The notes: generated from the letters alone by a model not told the origin. Shown: positions 28,554-38,348, numbered from the stretch's first letter. The stretch is DNA of 64,000 bases from UBA1141 sp963665155 (GCA_963665155.2 OY761986.2:1984001-2048000); one strand, 5' to 3'. Translations and numbers: made by a program.

Positions 28554-29033
28554 TTAAACAGAGGCCCGACGAATGACGTCTCTGAACCGAAAATAATGGT
28601 CGCCCAGAATGAATCCTGCACTCTCTAGGAAGGCTAAAATCCCTTCAAGCTCTTCCTTCACGTTAAAAGCAATCTGCTTTAGTTCTTTTTCAATTCCGTC
28701 GTTTTCGACCTGGTTTGTTGATGTATTGCGCTTCGGGTAGATTTCACCCCAACTTACAAGTTGATTTTCAGCAGCCCTTTCATAGATGGAGATTTGGGTT
28801 AGCAGGTCCTCTGGGAGGTTCTTTAGGTCTTCTGAGGATATCGTCTTGCCTGACTGCCCGTAATTTGTCTCAACAATTTCCGTCGAAGTCCCCTCAATGG
28901 TCAGCCGGTGTTCTCTTGGATACGGCTCTTGCTGAGCCAATAAATCAACCATGTCATCTGCCACCCGGTTGATCAAATTGATCCCTCGTGAGGCGGCAGC
29001 GAAAGCAGCTAAGATTGTATGTTGTTCGGTCAT
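28554..29033 (-). CDS. Hypothetical helical protein
   Basis: The protein (159 aa) begins MTEQHTILAAFAAASRGINL at the ATG 29031-29033, with CAGGAA five bases upstream; an earlier in-frame start at 29057 has no such signal. The sequence is mostly helical and acidic, with INRVADDMVDLLAQQEPYPR near the N-terminus and LKQIAFNVKEELEGILAFLE near the C-terminus. No membrane segment, no family recognised. It is transcribed with the coiled-coil protein gene downstream, separated by 190 bases. Confidence 0.55.
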   Translation of the reverse strand: MTEQHTILAAFAAASRGINLINRVADDMVDLLAQQEPYPREHRLTIEGTSTEIVETNYGQSGKTISSEDLKNLPEDLLTQISIYERAAENQLVSWGEIYPKRNTSTNQVENDGIEKELKQIAFNVKEELEGILAFLESAGFILGDHYFRFRDVIRRASV

Positions 29034-29280
29034 TCTATTCCTGTAGCCCATTCGCATATGGCTGTGACCACTGCTCGATTCATATTACGGGAGCGATTGA
29101 TATCTTGAGTCAAATCCAATGTGGATTAGTCAAGAATATGTGACAGCTTGATTCTTGTTGGCGTTTGACTAAGAGCCACGGTTTCTGCGAATTGAAATTA
29201 AAGTGTTGAGCAAACAATCATGGTCAGAATCATTGGGCGACCATCAATCAATCCTGTATCGGGCTGTCTTCCTTTCGGAA

Positions 29281-32200
29281 TCACTCGACACTGACCTCTA
29301 TCGGATCGGAGAGCGGTGTCAGGTTTCCCTCATCGTCAACTGCCGAGATACACCAGTAGTAATCCCCTACTTCTCCAACGTTGTCCCGGAGCATCTTCTC
29401 TCCTGCCAAATCCCGAACTAGCCGCTCTTGCGATACGTTATAGTAATAGCATACGACCGGTTGTTGATTCGGAATACCGGAGACTCGAGCGCGCCCTAGC
29501 GTCACTTGATTTGTGAAATGATCAGTGAGTGCGGCTGCAGCGGTGACCGAATCGACTTCAGCGTTGCCAAAAGCCATTTCGTAGTCAGCGCGATTAAAGA
29601 TACCGATCACGTCATCAAGACGGCCGCCAGGAAGACTAGACAGGTCAACAATGCCAAACTCTACAGAACAACGGTCTTGCATTCTCGCTCGATAAAACCT
29701 TGGTTGCGTGTTCAAATTTCTTGTAGTGTTTACTTTCGGCAATGGACCGGTCCGTTGTTCTGTAGACGATGTAATAATCTAGAGCTGAATCTGGAATGTG
29801 CTGCCAGTAGAGGTATACGTCAGCGCCGTCCACTCTCCTTCGATGGATGCTGAGCTGCTCCGATGGCCGGGCGCGAGGGCAGTGCACCGGCTGAAAGACA
29901 TCAGAGTATCCGCCAACTAAGCCCGTTTCTCCGACCGGTCGAACGCGATAGAAAAATCTCGACGTCGAATGTCCTGGCAGCGTTTGGTCAAAGTAGGAGA
30001 CTCTGCCGTCACCGTCGATAATTGGCTCTATCGGGTCGGATGTGAGCCGGTCAAAAGCCCTTGAGTTTTCCGAATCGTTCGCCAATTCCCAGAGTTGAAA
30101 TAGCGTCATATTCTCGTAATCATTTGGAGCTCTCCCAGTTCTGTCTTGGTCGATTACAACGACAACTTCCTCCGCGGCGCGGAACACGTGGTATCGGCTC
30201 GCAGTGTCAACCGGGTCCCACTTTAGCGTGTATCGTGACATCCGGTCGCTGCTAGCACGGTCTGCAGCGACTGAGGTTAAGTCCGATGGTGCATTGAATA
30301 TTGGCCCGGCAGAAGTGCCCGTCGAAACCCAATGCACGATAGCCCTAGGCGAAACCGGCCCTTCGTTGGTTCCGTCAGAAGGGTCATCTACTGCCGTGAC
30401 ACCTACGGAAAAGCTTTTCCTAAGTTCATCACCTGGCACAATGTCGCCGATAACAAACTCTGGGATGGATATCGTAATTCGCGGGTAGAGCTGAACAGGG
30501 CCTACCATTGGGGAAAACTCTGCTCCGTCTTCCGTTCGAAATAGCTCTACACTAAATCGCATTGGCTGCCCCGGTACCGTTCGTGCGGCAAACTCGACGT
30601 TGCCCTGGAGTATCGTTGCCACCGTTACGTTTGTTTGGGTTGCAAATGGTTGTGCGTCTAAGAACACCATCCGTTCCCCGGGAAATCCGTCTATGGGAAG
30701 CACGTCGGTAATCTCAGCGTTCGAGGGCGCGGGACTGAATTCTAGTGAAAAGGGGTTGTTCGACCAGTTTCCGGCGGCGCGCCAATTGGATGTCAAAATA
30801 CATCTGGTGCCGGACGTGACAATGTCCGGGATTCTAGCGACTTGAAGTTGGAGGGGCGCTCGGTTTATCTCGTTGTACACTTCATACGGGACGCCGAAAA
30901 TCTGGACGGCTCCACCCACAAGTCCCTCCCCAGTGTCCCATTCAGCATTGTCCGGTTGTATTTGCACAACCGTATGAGAGGCAGTGTTTGAGGAAGATGT
31001 AATCTTACCAATAACGGGAGTGATTTGCCGATTGTCTAGATACATTTCGAATTTGCGCACACCTGGGTCCTTCGCGTGCTCTCCCGCTGTCCATGAGAAT
31101 GTCACATCGAGTCCCGGGTCGCTCATTTGAGCGTGAAGGTCGACTGGTGAGGGAGGAATCGTAAATGAACGGACAGCAATGGGGTTGGTCGTTACCGGAG
31201 GTGTGATACGGCCGAACAGATCGACGCCGCGTACCTCATAGGTGTAGGCCCCGTTGAGGCCGACGTTTCCATCTTCACCTAAGTCGATCAATTGGTAATT
31301 TGGCGTGATGAGTTCTCCGTTTTCCTCGGAGTACCCGGCAAAGATGTCTCGTGGATGGATCTGGCCAGTGCTAGTTTCGGTACGATTAATGAGGTAGCGG
31401 ACAGCGTGGTTCTGTACGGTACCAGGGGTACGAACGGGCAGGTCCCATCCGAGCCCTACACCGATAACACCGCTGGCATCTGTTCCTCCGGATGCAAGTT
31501 CCAATTTTCCATTTATAGGTACGGCCGTCAGATTCGAGGGTGGCGGAAACGCATCGGTCCCATTTAATTCCACATTGGTCAGCCACGCGTAGCCGTCGGT
31601 TGCATGGCCGGTAGTATGTGCTCGCATCAGATAACCGGATCGATGCCTTTCTTCGCCATCTACGAAATATAGACCGGCGGCCCGGGAAACGGACCGCAAA
31701 ATGCTCATAGTTGCCAGGAGTTCGTGGGGGTTAATGAGCGCTCGAGATTCGTCGGGCACGACCGCATGGAGTTCTTCATCGATTTCAAATATTTGGTCTA
31801 TGGGGGACTTGCCTTCCAGCGGGTTCGTCAGTTGGTGGATAACCCACTCGAAGTCCTCCAGCTGAACTCCACCATCATCCGGTCCTAGCGGCTCCACCCG
31901 CTCATCAATAGTCCCCTGGTCCTCGGGCAACTTCAGCTGCGCCAATGGTTCATTTTCAATCTGCGCCCAATCGTGCCAGAGTGAATTGCTGTTGACCCTC
32001 CGCTGTATGTACGGTGATATCAACTAGTTGTCCGAGACCCAACACCACAAATTGCAGGGCTTCTTTTCCCGCAGTGAGGTCCAAATCCAGGTTTTGGAAT
32101 GCGGAGAGCAGCATACCCTTCTCCGAGGAATTGCCAGGTCTTGAAGCCATGAAGACAGTTTGAGGAGTGGAAATTGCCGGCCCGTGAATGTGCTCGAACG

Positions 32201-32553
32201 AACCCAAACTTGTTTCATAGGCCAGAGCAAATTGCTGCACTATATTTTGTTGAATTGCACCCGCACTGCGACGCCCTTGGACGAAAGGGATATTAACTGG
32301 TCTCTGTAGCTAAGTGATCCAGGTATGTCAGGCTGAATCGGATGGGATCCGCTTGCTCGCCACGCCGTAAAGTGATAGTAATCTCCGTTACCCATTTCGG
32401 CAAACCTAGCAGCTAAATGATCGAAGTAAGCTTTGCCGTCAACCAACGCCGTGACCTCGTTGTCAGAGGTATATCTGCCCCTGAACGAGTTTCGTCGCTG
32501 TCTACCATTTGACTATTCGGTAGGAACCAGTAATCGGGATTTGTGTTCGCCAT
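29281..32553 (-). pseudogene. Large PLD-like / fibronectin-type III-like protein gene, multiply frameshifted
   Basis: A single gene of about 1090 codons seems to have been broken into at least five frame segments. It starts at the ATG 32551-32553 (AAGGGGA six bases upstream) with MANTNPDYWFLPNSQM. After a shift near 32484 it continues NEVTALVDGKAYFDHL and GDYYHFTAWRAS, which resembles the entry region of phospholipase D-like proteins. Further shifts fall near 32240, between 31956 and 32023, and between 29645 and 29742. The longest piece (29645-32023) has repeated beta-sandwich-like strands, for example NAPSDLTSVA with YTLKWDPVDTASRYHVFRA and SRFFYRVRPVGETG, typical of fibronectin type III modules. 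No HKD catalytic motif is visible, so enzyme activity is doubtful. It may have been a surface or defence-related protein. Confidence 0.6.
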
Positions 32554-32771
32554 TCTAATTCCCCTTGAGTGAAAGACGCCGAACTTTAGTATTGTCCCGC
32601 TGGCGCGGCTGGAGAAATCGTTTTGGGCACGAACCGTAACTTAGTTGCGCCAGATTACAATGTCGGTCCGACGGAAAATTGTTTCAATTGCCTAATCAGA
32701 TTAGTAAGTGTACAAGAATTCGAAGGTGAATGCTAACCCATTGGGATCAAGCAGGGCAATCGAGTCTTAAA

Positions 32772-32975
32772 TTATGAAACTTGAATAAAATCGTAGCCAT
32801 TACTATGGAATTGGGGAGGGGTAGTGATTTTCGAGGCAACAGGCGCGCCTATTATGGAATCGGTAGCTGTGAAGGCCGCGGTGGGTTCGTTGCTATACAT
32901 TAAGGTCGATTCGTCCCAAGTGCTTGTGATTCGGTGGACGTCGAGTTTCCTTCCGGGCCCATGACACGCTGTCAC
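32772..32975 (-). pseudogene. Fragment of a DNRLRE/CBM96-like domain
   Basis: The frame reads KLDVHRITSTWDESTLMYSN followed by EPTAAFT. The pattern HRITxxWDESTxxxxNxP is characteristic of DNRLRE (CBM96-like) domains of secreted proteins. Only about 55 residues of the domain are open; the upstream sequence has a stop in every frame shortly before. So this is a remnant of a larger gene, possibly once joined to the neighbouring broken surface-protein gene. Confidence 0.45.
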
Positions 32976-33062
32976 AAGAGGAATGCGAGCGGTTGCTCGC
33001 CATTTATACAGAGAATAAAAACATTCCAGGCGGGGATTTTTGTTAGAGAAACTAATAGGTAA

Positions 33063-33221
33063 GAAACCTCACCCGGTGCAGGCATCGCCTTCGGTGTTGC
33101 CATAGGAGCGGTCATTGGACCATTGACCGACAACGTTGGTTTGTGGATCGCTGTTGGTGTGCCAATCTTGATGGGAACCGCAGTAACTTCCCGTTCTGAC
33201 AGTAAAGCTTCCGACGACTAG
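33063..33221 (+). pseudogene. Remnant of a small glycine-rich membrane protein
   Basis: A short frame without a start codon reads GAGIAFGVAIGAVIGPLTDN followed by VGLWIAVGVPILMGTAVTS and ends SDSKASDD at the TAG 33219-33221. This is the two-helix, glycine-zipper pattern of small inner-membrane proteins found in many bacteria. The preceding frame (LLEKLIGKKPHPV) suits its N-terminus but is shifted, so a one-base change has probably broken it. Confidence 0.45.
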
Positions 33222-33431
33222 AGCCTGACCTTGACAACGCCCCATAGCAACCCAGAGCGTTCTGGAATAACCTGCTAGACAATCTCCAGCAGTTCGTTGA
33301 GGCAGAGTAGGATGCGCTAAGGGTCGACCCGTTGCCCCACAGTTTGTCAGCCTGGGACATCTGTTTGCTAACAATTTGCTAACGAACATAGCGCCAGCGG
33401 GCAACACATGCCAACTTGGCAGGCACAAAAA

Positions 33432-33449
33432 AGCCCCCATCCGGGGGCT
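33432..33449 (-). terminator. Hairpin near the right end of island A
   Basis: AGCCCCC and GGGGGCT form a 7-bp stem with the loop ATCC. Six A bases precede it on the + strand, so it would act on leftward transcripts. Confidence 0.6.
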
Positions 33450-33465
33450 AAGATGTTCTAATTTT

Positions 33466-33639
33466 ATATCTGACAACCTAGAACAACAGCGCCGACCTCT
33501 TGAAACCGGCGCGAGTCGAGCGATAATGTGCACAGGATGTGCACGTTCGTTGCATGTTGCGCCGTGTTGTGGCATGGGTTTAGCTACGAAGCTTGGACGG
33601 GACGGCACCCAACACCACGCCTAGACACGTTTTATTAGC
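33466..33639. repeat. Conserved right-end module of island A
   Basis: About 175 bases leading up to the right attachment site are a diverged copy of 38349-38526. Conserved blocks include CAACCTAGAACAACAG and GCACGTTCGTTGCATGTT, then GCCGTGTTGTGGCAT. The copy here contains the AATGTGCACAGGATGTGCAC repeat; the island B copy has AGAATAAGCAC instead. Confidence 0.75.
33525..33544. repeat. Element-end repeat, right copy
   Basis: Identical to 24183-24202 and in the same orientation, 95 bases before the right attachment site. Confidence 0.7.
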
Positions 33640-33689
33640 GACTCTTAATCAGTAGGTTCCCGGTTCGACCCCGGGGCGGGTCACCAGAA
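33640..33689. repeat. Right attachment site of island A (attR), tRNA-Lys 3' half
   Basis: Identical over 50 bp to 24080-24129. It lacks the 5' half of the tRNA, so it cannot make a tRNA. It is also the left border of island B. Confidence 0.93.
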
Positions 33690-33703
33690 ATTAAATTCTA
33701 AAC

Positions 33704-33730
33704 GGCCCAGATTCATAAATTGGGCCATTT
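33704..33730 (+). terminator. Hairpin directly behind the tRNA-Lys remnant
   Basis: GGCCCA and TGGGCC pair, with ATT/AAT extending the stem inside and one bulged G, followed by ATTTCG. It follows the remnant at the same place where the terminator follows the intact tRNA, so it probably served the tRNA before island A arrived. Confidence 0.5.
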
Positions 33731-33884
33731 CGTTCTTACGTTGGCTACCGATTTTGCGTTGGCCGCCTATTGGCCACGATGAATGCGTTCTCGGTTATCT
33801 TGCTCCAGTCATGTTGGCGTCGTCGGACTATTTTATTTGGCGGCTCAAACTTTGAGAAGTTGGGGCACCTATAAGCAACGTTTA

Positions 33885-34715
33885 CTATCTAGCGGATCCG
33901 CCCAGGTATTGTGTTAGCAAGTCTCGGCTGCGCAACACATTCCCCTCCGGGTCTTCATTGTTTCGGGACTCCAATACCATGCTGAATGGGTAATCTTTAA
34001 GCCTCTCCGACCAGCGGGAGAAATCCAGTTCTCCTAGCCCAATCTCCAAATGGTCACGCTTTCCGTTGGAGTCGTGAACGTGGATATGTCTGAGATAGGG
34101 CGAGAATACCTCGAAGGCCTCTGTGATCCCATCGGCTCGGTCCGCGTGTCCCATATCCAGCGTAATTTGCAAAGCAGAACTGTTTAGAGGTTCAACCAGC
34201 CCTAACAACTCCTTATAGTTCTGAATTACCTGCCCCGGGACATGATGCATATTCTCGACAGTAACCGCCACGCCCGTGTTTTGAGCTCTTGGGGTGATAT
34301 CCGCGAAAAACTGCGCCAAAAACTTCATCGATTCCTGTCGCACGCTTTCTGTTGCCTGCGTGGGATCTACGCCGGGGCAATCTATGAGTCCCGGATGTAC
34401 AACCACCACTTCAGCTCCGACATCCAAGGCCAATTCGAGGGTTTGATTGAGTTCATCAAAATGACGAGCCCGCCTGGTTGAATCGTGAGACGCGGGAGCC
34501 ATGTCCCGGTGTAGGAAATGAATTGACAGAGCCACCCCATTAGCTTCAGCAAGGGAGCGGAATCGCTTTCGCCCCGCCTTGTCCATATTCTCGGGACTCA
34601 GCTCGCTGGTGCCAAACTCCAACCCATGAAATCGGTGCTGAACAGCGAATTCGAGTCCCCGAAGCGGCTCGTCTTCCATACCAAGTGCGAAGTTGGATAA
34701 AGCTATAGTCGGCAA
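33885..34715 (-). CDS. Sugar phosphate isomerase/epimerase-like TIM-barrel protein
   Basis: A xylose-isomerase-like/AP-endonuclease-2-fold protein of 276 aa. Family features are GLEFGTSELSPENMD, the region with VVVVHPGLID, VTVENMHH and ITLDMGHADRAD where metal-binding Glu, Asp and His residues lie, then HIHVHDSNGKRDHLEIGLGE and the last Glu in SMVLESRN. These support a divalent metal enzyme acting on a sugar or polyol. The longest frame starts with a TTG at 34745, but GGAGGT lies four bases before the TTG at 34713-34715, which gives MPTIALSNFALG, the usual N-terminus. Substrate unknown. It lies alone at the left of island B and points toward island A. Confidence 0.82.
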   Translation of the reverse strand: MPTIALSNFALGMEDEPLRGLEFAVQHRFHGLEFGTSELSPENMDKAGRKRFRSLAEANGVALSIHFLHRDMAPASHDSTRRARHFDELNQTLELALDVGAEVVVVHPGLIDCPGVDPTQATESVRQESMKFLAQFFADITPRAQNTGVAVTVENMHHVPGQVIQNYKELLGLVEPLNSSALQITLDMGHADRADGITEAFEVFSPYLRHIHVHDSNGKRDHLEIGLGELDFSRWSERLKDYPFSMVLESRNNEDPEGNVLRSRDLLTQYLGGSAR

Positions 34716-35130
34716 ATGACCTCCACAGCCTTGAAATATAGACAATATGATCCCAAATATAGCACAGAATCGCCCTTTTCGAGGCTTATATGAATCACCT
34801 ATTCAGGCGGCCGCCCAAAAAGCTCGATCGCGAATTATAACCATCTTAGCAATGGGCCGAATTTGTTAACCGGATGAATATTGACCGGCGCATTATGGAG
34901 CCAGTTGTGGCTGCGGCCAAAGCAAGCGGCAACCACCAGCAGCTAACACAACCCTCAACCCTTCAAGAGGCGCATCGCCGGGTATATAAAAGGGTGCGAT
35001 AGCCACGTATCTCTTGCATATGCCCACCCGCAGGGACGGTTGCGAGTAATGGTTAGTTCGAACAGAGCAACTAGGCTCATTGGAACCCGTCCAGCCGGTG
35101 GATTTTCAATTTAGCCAAACGAGGAGATTC
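34716..35130. other. Intergenic region between divergent genes in island B
   Basis: This 415-base stretch separates the isomerase-like gene from the aminotransferase gene and must hold both promoters. It includes the A/T-rich GTATATAAAAGGGTGCGAT near 34981-34999, whose TATATA could serve as a -10 element for the rightward gene. No other gene was seen. Confidence 0.4.
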
Positions 35131-36303
35131 ATGCCGAAAACCATTAATAATTTTATGCCAGCAGACCTGGAATTCCAGATGTTCGTTCTCGACGAGCACG
35201 CCGACAAGCTTCTGGACGAAGGAAAAGACGTATTAAAACTTACCATAGGTGTTCCAGAGCTTCCAACACCAACAGCCGTGCTAGATCGCATTGTCGAAGT
35301 ATTGGGCGATCCAAATTTCGTTCGTCGAGTCTTTCCTGAGGGGCTGCCGGAACTGCGCGAGGCTATCGCAACCCATTACAACACTAAATACCGGGCGGAA
35401 ATCTCCAAAGACAACATCATTGTTAGTACCGGCACATCCCCCATATTCCGTAACATATTTCAGCTCGTGTCCGGCCAAGGACGGGAGATTCTGTTACCGC
35501 GCCCTTATTATGCGCTATATGTGTACTGCGCAACGTTGGCGAACGCCACTATCAAGTTCTACGACATTGACCCGGTATCGATGCGAGTTGACATGGATTC
35601 TTTCCGGAAAAACTTCTCGCCGGAAAAGACGGCGCTCGTCGTGGTAAATTCGCCGGGCAACCCGCTGGGCAACATCGTCAATCCCGATGAGTTGCGTCAA
35701 ATCTATGAGATCATCGACCGCCAAGCTTACATTCTCAATGATGAAATTTACAACAATTGCCTTTTCTACGAGGATTTCCGGTCGCCTTTGGACATCCTAC
35801 GAGAATACCAAGATACAACCATCGTAACCAACAGTTTCTCTAAAGGCTTCCGCATGTACACCAAGCGAGTTGGCTTTGCTATATTGCCGCTAGAGCTCCA
35901 GACCAATTTGAGAGTCATGCAGCAACACACATTATTGTGCACTGACCCCTGCTATCAATATGGCATGATCGCTGCCCTCGACGACGATGAAAGTCCGGCG
36001 GAGTTGGCGAGGATTTACAAAGCCCGGGCGGAGTACACGACCGCACAGTTGCAGAAAACCGGCTGCGAACCCATTGCTGCCGAGGGGGGTTTTTACGCTG
36101 TGCTTCGTTGCTCGGATTGGAACCAAGAGCACGGTTTCGCATCGTCCAAGGAACTAGCTCACGACATATTGAATAAAGCCCACGTCGCAGTAGTCCCGGG
36201 AACCGATTTCGGAATACCTCAGGACCTACGGTTGGCTTTCTGCAATGATCGGTACGATGAAGGCATTGATCGATTGAGGCGCTATTTCAGTTCTGAATTG
36301 TAA
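35131..36303 (+). CDS. PLP-dependent class I/II aminotransferase
   Basis: A fold-type I aminotransferase of 390 aa. The start is the ATG at 35131 with AGGAG six bases upstream; the longer frame from 35080 lacks such a site. Recognisable parts are the substrate loop LKLTIGVPELPTPTAVLD, LPELREAIATHYN, the cofactor-binding VSTGTSPIFRNIF, NSPGNPLGN, the Asp/Tyr pair in NDEIYNN and the Schiff-base lysine in NSFSKGFRMYTKRVGFA. The pattern matches aspartate/aromatic-type aminotransferases. Being next to LicD and cytidylyltransferase genes, it may make an amino group for a surface decoration, but this is inference. Confidence 0.88.
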   Translation: MPKTINNFMPADLEFQMFVLDEHADKLLDEGKDVLKLTIGVPELPTPTAVLDRIVEVLGDPNFVRRVFPEGLPELREAIATHYNTKYRAEISKDNIIVSTGTSPIFRNIFQLVSGQGREILLPRPYYALYVYCATLANATIKFYDIDPVSMRVDMDSFRKNFSPEKTALVVVNSPGNPLGNIVNPDELRQIYEIIDRQAYILNDEIYNNCLFYEDFRSPLDILREYQDTTIVTNSFSKGFRMYTKRVGFAILPLELQTNLRVMQQHTLLCTDPCYQYGMIAALDDDESPAELARIYKARAEYTTAQLQKTGCEPIAAEGGFYAVLRCSDWNQEHGFASSKELAHDILNKAHVAVVPGTDFGIPQDLRLAFCNDRYDEGIDRLRRYFSSEL

Positions 36304-36638
36304 GACAAGTTGCCGAAAATCTTGTCTATGGAGTCACCGACGGTGGCGACTGTGTGTGCTAACAGGTCGCTAACGCTTCTAATTCATACCTACTTACATC
36401 CCGGTGATTCCGTATCCCCCGGTGGTTTATGCTCCCTGATGCAGGTGCGCCGGAGCAGGGGGAACTTTACTCATAATGAGAAGATTCGTAGCAACCCTTT
36501 TGATGAATCGAGTTCTTGGAGACGAGTTCTCATCTGTGAAAAAAGGGATTAACGGGATTCTTCACAATTCCGAGTCTCGAACATCCAAGTTGACATGGGA
36601 AGACCTGGCAAAGACCCATCAAGGAAATAGGAGGGGGA
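36304..36638. other. Intergenic region in island B
   Basis: 335 bases between the aminotransferase and the LicD-type gene. It contains GTGCTAACAGGTCGCTAACG, similar to TTGCTAACAATTTGCTAACG at 33363-33382 near the right end of island A. No gene or clear terminator was seen. Confidence 0.4.
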
Positions 36639-37529
36639 ATGGTATCTGAAAATGGCGCTGACGAGGCTGCCCTTTTCGAGTCGTACAAAACTTTACACCA
36701 CTTAGACATTGTGCTGGCAAAACAGATGCTGAAAGAAGCCAAAGACATCATGGACCAACTTGGGGTTCAATTTTTCCTTCGGCAGGGAACGTGTCTTGGC
36801 GCAGTCAGAGACCAGGATTTCATACCATGGGACGATGACCTCGATCTGGGCTGCGTGATCGGACTAAACGGGATCACCGAAGATATGATAGATCCTGTCT
36901 TCGATGCCTTCAGAGACCAAGGCTATTATGTCAACGTAGAAAGCAATGACCGATGGATTGCCGCAGGGATGATAAAGTCTTCACTGCGCGTAGACCTGAC
37001 ATTCTTTCGCATCATCGACGACAGCATTTTCCATTTTCCAATGATTTGGATGCCTACCCATTTGTTCTCCAACCTCAAAGAGATCGAGTTCATGGGTGGT
37101 AATTACCTGGTGCCGAACCCGCCTGAGGAATACCTGAGAACAAAGTATGGTCCGGACTGGATAACACCAAAGAAAGTCTACGAACAGGATGTTCTGGATC
37201 AGGTCATGAAGTCCCCGGATTCCAAAATCCCAACCAGCCAGGACCAGCCTTCTACAAAACTTCGAATTCTGGACCACCAAAATAAATTGGTCCGGGGCGC
37301 GGAGGTTAACGTTGTTGGTCTGGCTGAGACTTCTACCGACGACTATGGTTACGTTGAGTTTGGCTTACCTTACCAAGACATGTACATGCTCGTCATCAAG
37401 TTCGATGACCATAAGGAAATTCTTTACCAGGAGTTGATGACCCCGGGCTCGTCATATGTTTACAAAGCCAATCCCTCGATAAAAAACGGTCGGTTCATGG
37501 TGCTGACTGAAGAACCTGAGGCGGTCTGA
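36639..37529 (+). CDS. LicD-family transferase with a C-terminal carboxypeptidase-regulatory-like domain
   Basis: The N-terminal 180 residues form a LicD-type nucleotidyltransferase-fold domain, which in known members transfers phosphocholine or related head groups onto cell-surface glycans. The signature is FFLRQGTCLGAVRDQDFIPW followed by DDDLDLG, with the metal-binding aspartates. The protein then has KLRILDHQNKLVRGAEVNVV and GYVEFGLPY, which looks like a small Ig-like/carboxypeptidase-regulatory beta-sandwich of about 80 residues, an unusual addition. The ATG at 36639 has a strong AGGAGGGGG just upstream. A cytidylyltransferase is encoded about 270 bases downstream on the other strand, so a CDP-linked donor would be available to it. 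Confidence 0.82.
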   Translation: MVSENGADEAALFESYKTLHHLDIVLAKQMLKEAKDIMDQLGVQFFLRQGTCLGAVRDQDFIPWDDDLDLGCVIGLNGITEDMIDPVFDAFRDQGYYVNVESNDRWIAAGMIKSSLRVDLTFFRIIDDSIFHFPMIWMPTHLFSNLKEIEFMGGNYLVPNPPEEYLRTKYGPDWITPKKVYEQDVLDQVMKSPDSKIPTSQDQPSTKLRILDHQNKLVRGAEVNVVGLAETSTDDYGYVEFGLPYQDMYMLVIKFDDHKEILYQELMTPGSSYVYKANPSIKNGRFMVLTEEPEAV

Positions 37530-37802
37530 GTTAGCTAGGTAAGTTGGAAGTGATTTAAGCTATTTTAGTCAACACCGCAGGTCAGAGGTGCGCCGACTGC
37601 CGAACCTCAGTACGTCGCCAACCCAACTGGGTAATTGGGCCAGAGAAACAGCGCTAATCGGCGGCGCAATACATCTGCTTTTCGTGGGAAGACTACGGTT
37701 TCGCTGCCACTAAGGAATCCTCCTCTCTCCGTAAAAAGCTTTCCCAATACTGCGCGGGAAAGCCAACCGGCTGCATACATTGCATTTTGACCCATGCCCA
37801 GT

Positions 37803-38213
37803 TCAGAGGTTTCTTTCTAAGATTCTGCGGATGATTTCGGTCGAAGATATACCGTTGGTGTAGGGCACTGTGCGAAGAATCCCCATCTCTTTGGGGACAT
37901 TGTAGATATCGTCTAACTGATCTGCTGCATAATCATCCCCATGTACGACCAACTGGATGTGGTGTTGAATGATCCAGGCCCGGTCGAGTCTCCAAGGGGC
38001 ATTGGGAAGCACTTGGTCTACATACTTGCAACCTTCAACCGAAGCGACCCGCTCTTCCATTGTTAGAATGGGCTTCTTCTTGCTCAGCTCAACAACATCA
38101 TCTGAGACGATACCTGCAATTAGATAGGTCCCCATATCGCGGGCCTTTCTGAGGAATTCCATATGGCCGTAATGAAAAAGGTCCGCCACCATATCAACAT
38201 ACACTCGTGTCAT
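37803..38213 (-). CDS. Cytidylyltransferase (phosphocholine/phosphoethanolamine/glycerol-3-phosphate type)
   Basis: A small single-domain nucleotidyltransferase of 136 aa. It has the HxGH motif in VADLFHYGHMEFLRKAR, where the family has a catalytic His pair, then LIAGIVSDDVVELSKKKP, MEERVASVEGCKYVDQVLPN, VVHGDDYAAD and the ISSTEIIRRI motif that closes the CTP site. Enzymes of this size (TagD, or the CTP:phosphocholine/phosphoethanolamine type) make CDP-linked alcohols. With the neighbouring LicD-type protein it could provide a CDP-activated head group for surface glycan decoration. The ATG at 38211-38213 is the start. The exact substrate is undetermined. Confidence 0.88.
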   Translation of the reverse strand: MTRVYVDMVADLFHYGHMEFLRKARDMGTYLIAGIVSDDVVELSKKKPILTMEERVASVEGCKYVDQVLPNAPWRLDRAWIIQHHIQLVVHGDDYAADQLDDIYNVPKEMGILRTVPYTNGISSTEIIRRILERNL

Positions 38214-38348
38214 TTCCAGATAGTATCACAGCGAAATTAGTTATCTAAATGATTTGGGGGCCAAATCCATGGCGCCGGGTTGCCTGCATAGACCAGCTGA
38301 CCTTTGACCGGCGGACCTCACTCTACGGATGACTACCGAGGCTAATTC

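Noticed and set aside
33069..33608. Leftward ORF at the right end of island A, similar to one at 38382-38570
   Set aside because: The similarity comes from the duplicated non-coding end module; no ribosome binding site or protein family supports coding.
37607..37795. Leftward 62-codon ORF behind the cytidylyltransferase gene
   Set aside because: No ribosome binding site and no motif; it may be coincidental, and I could not support it.
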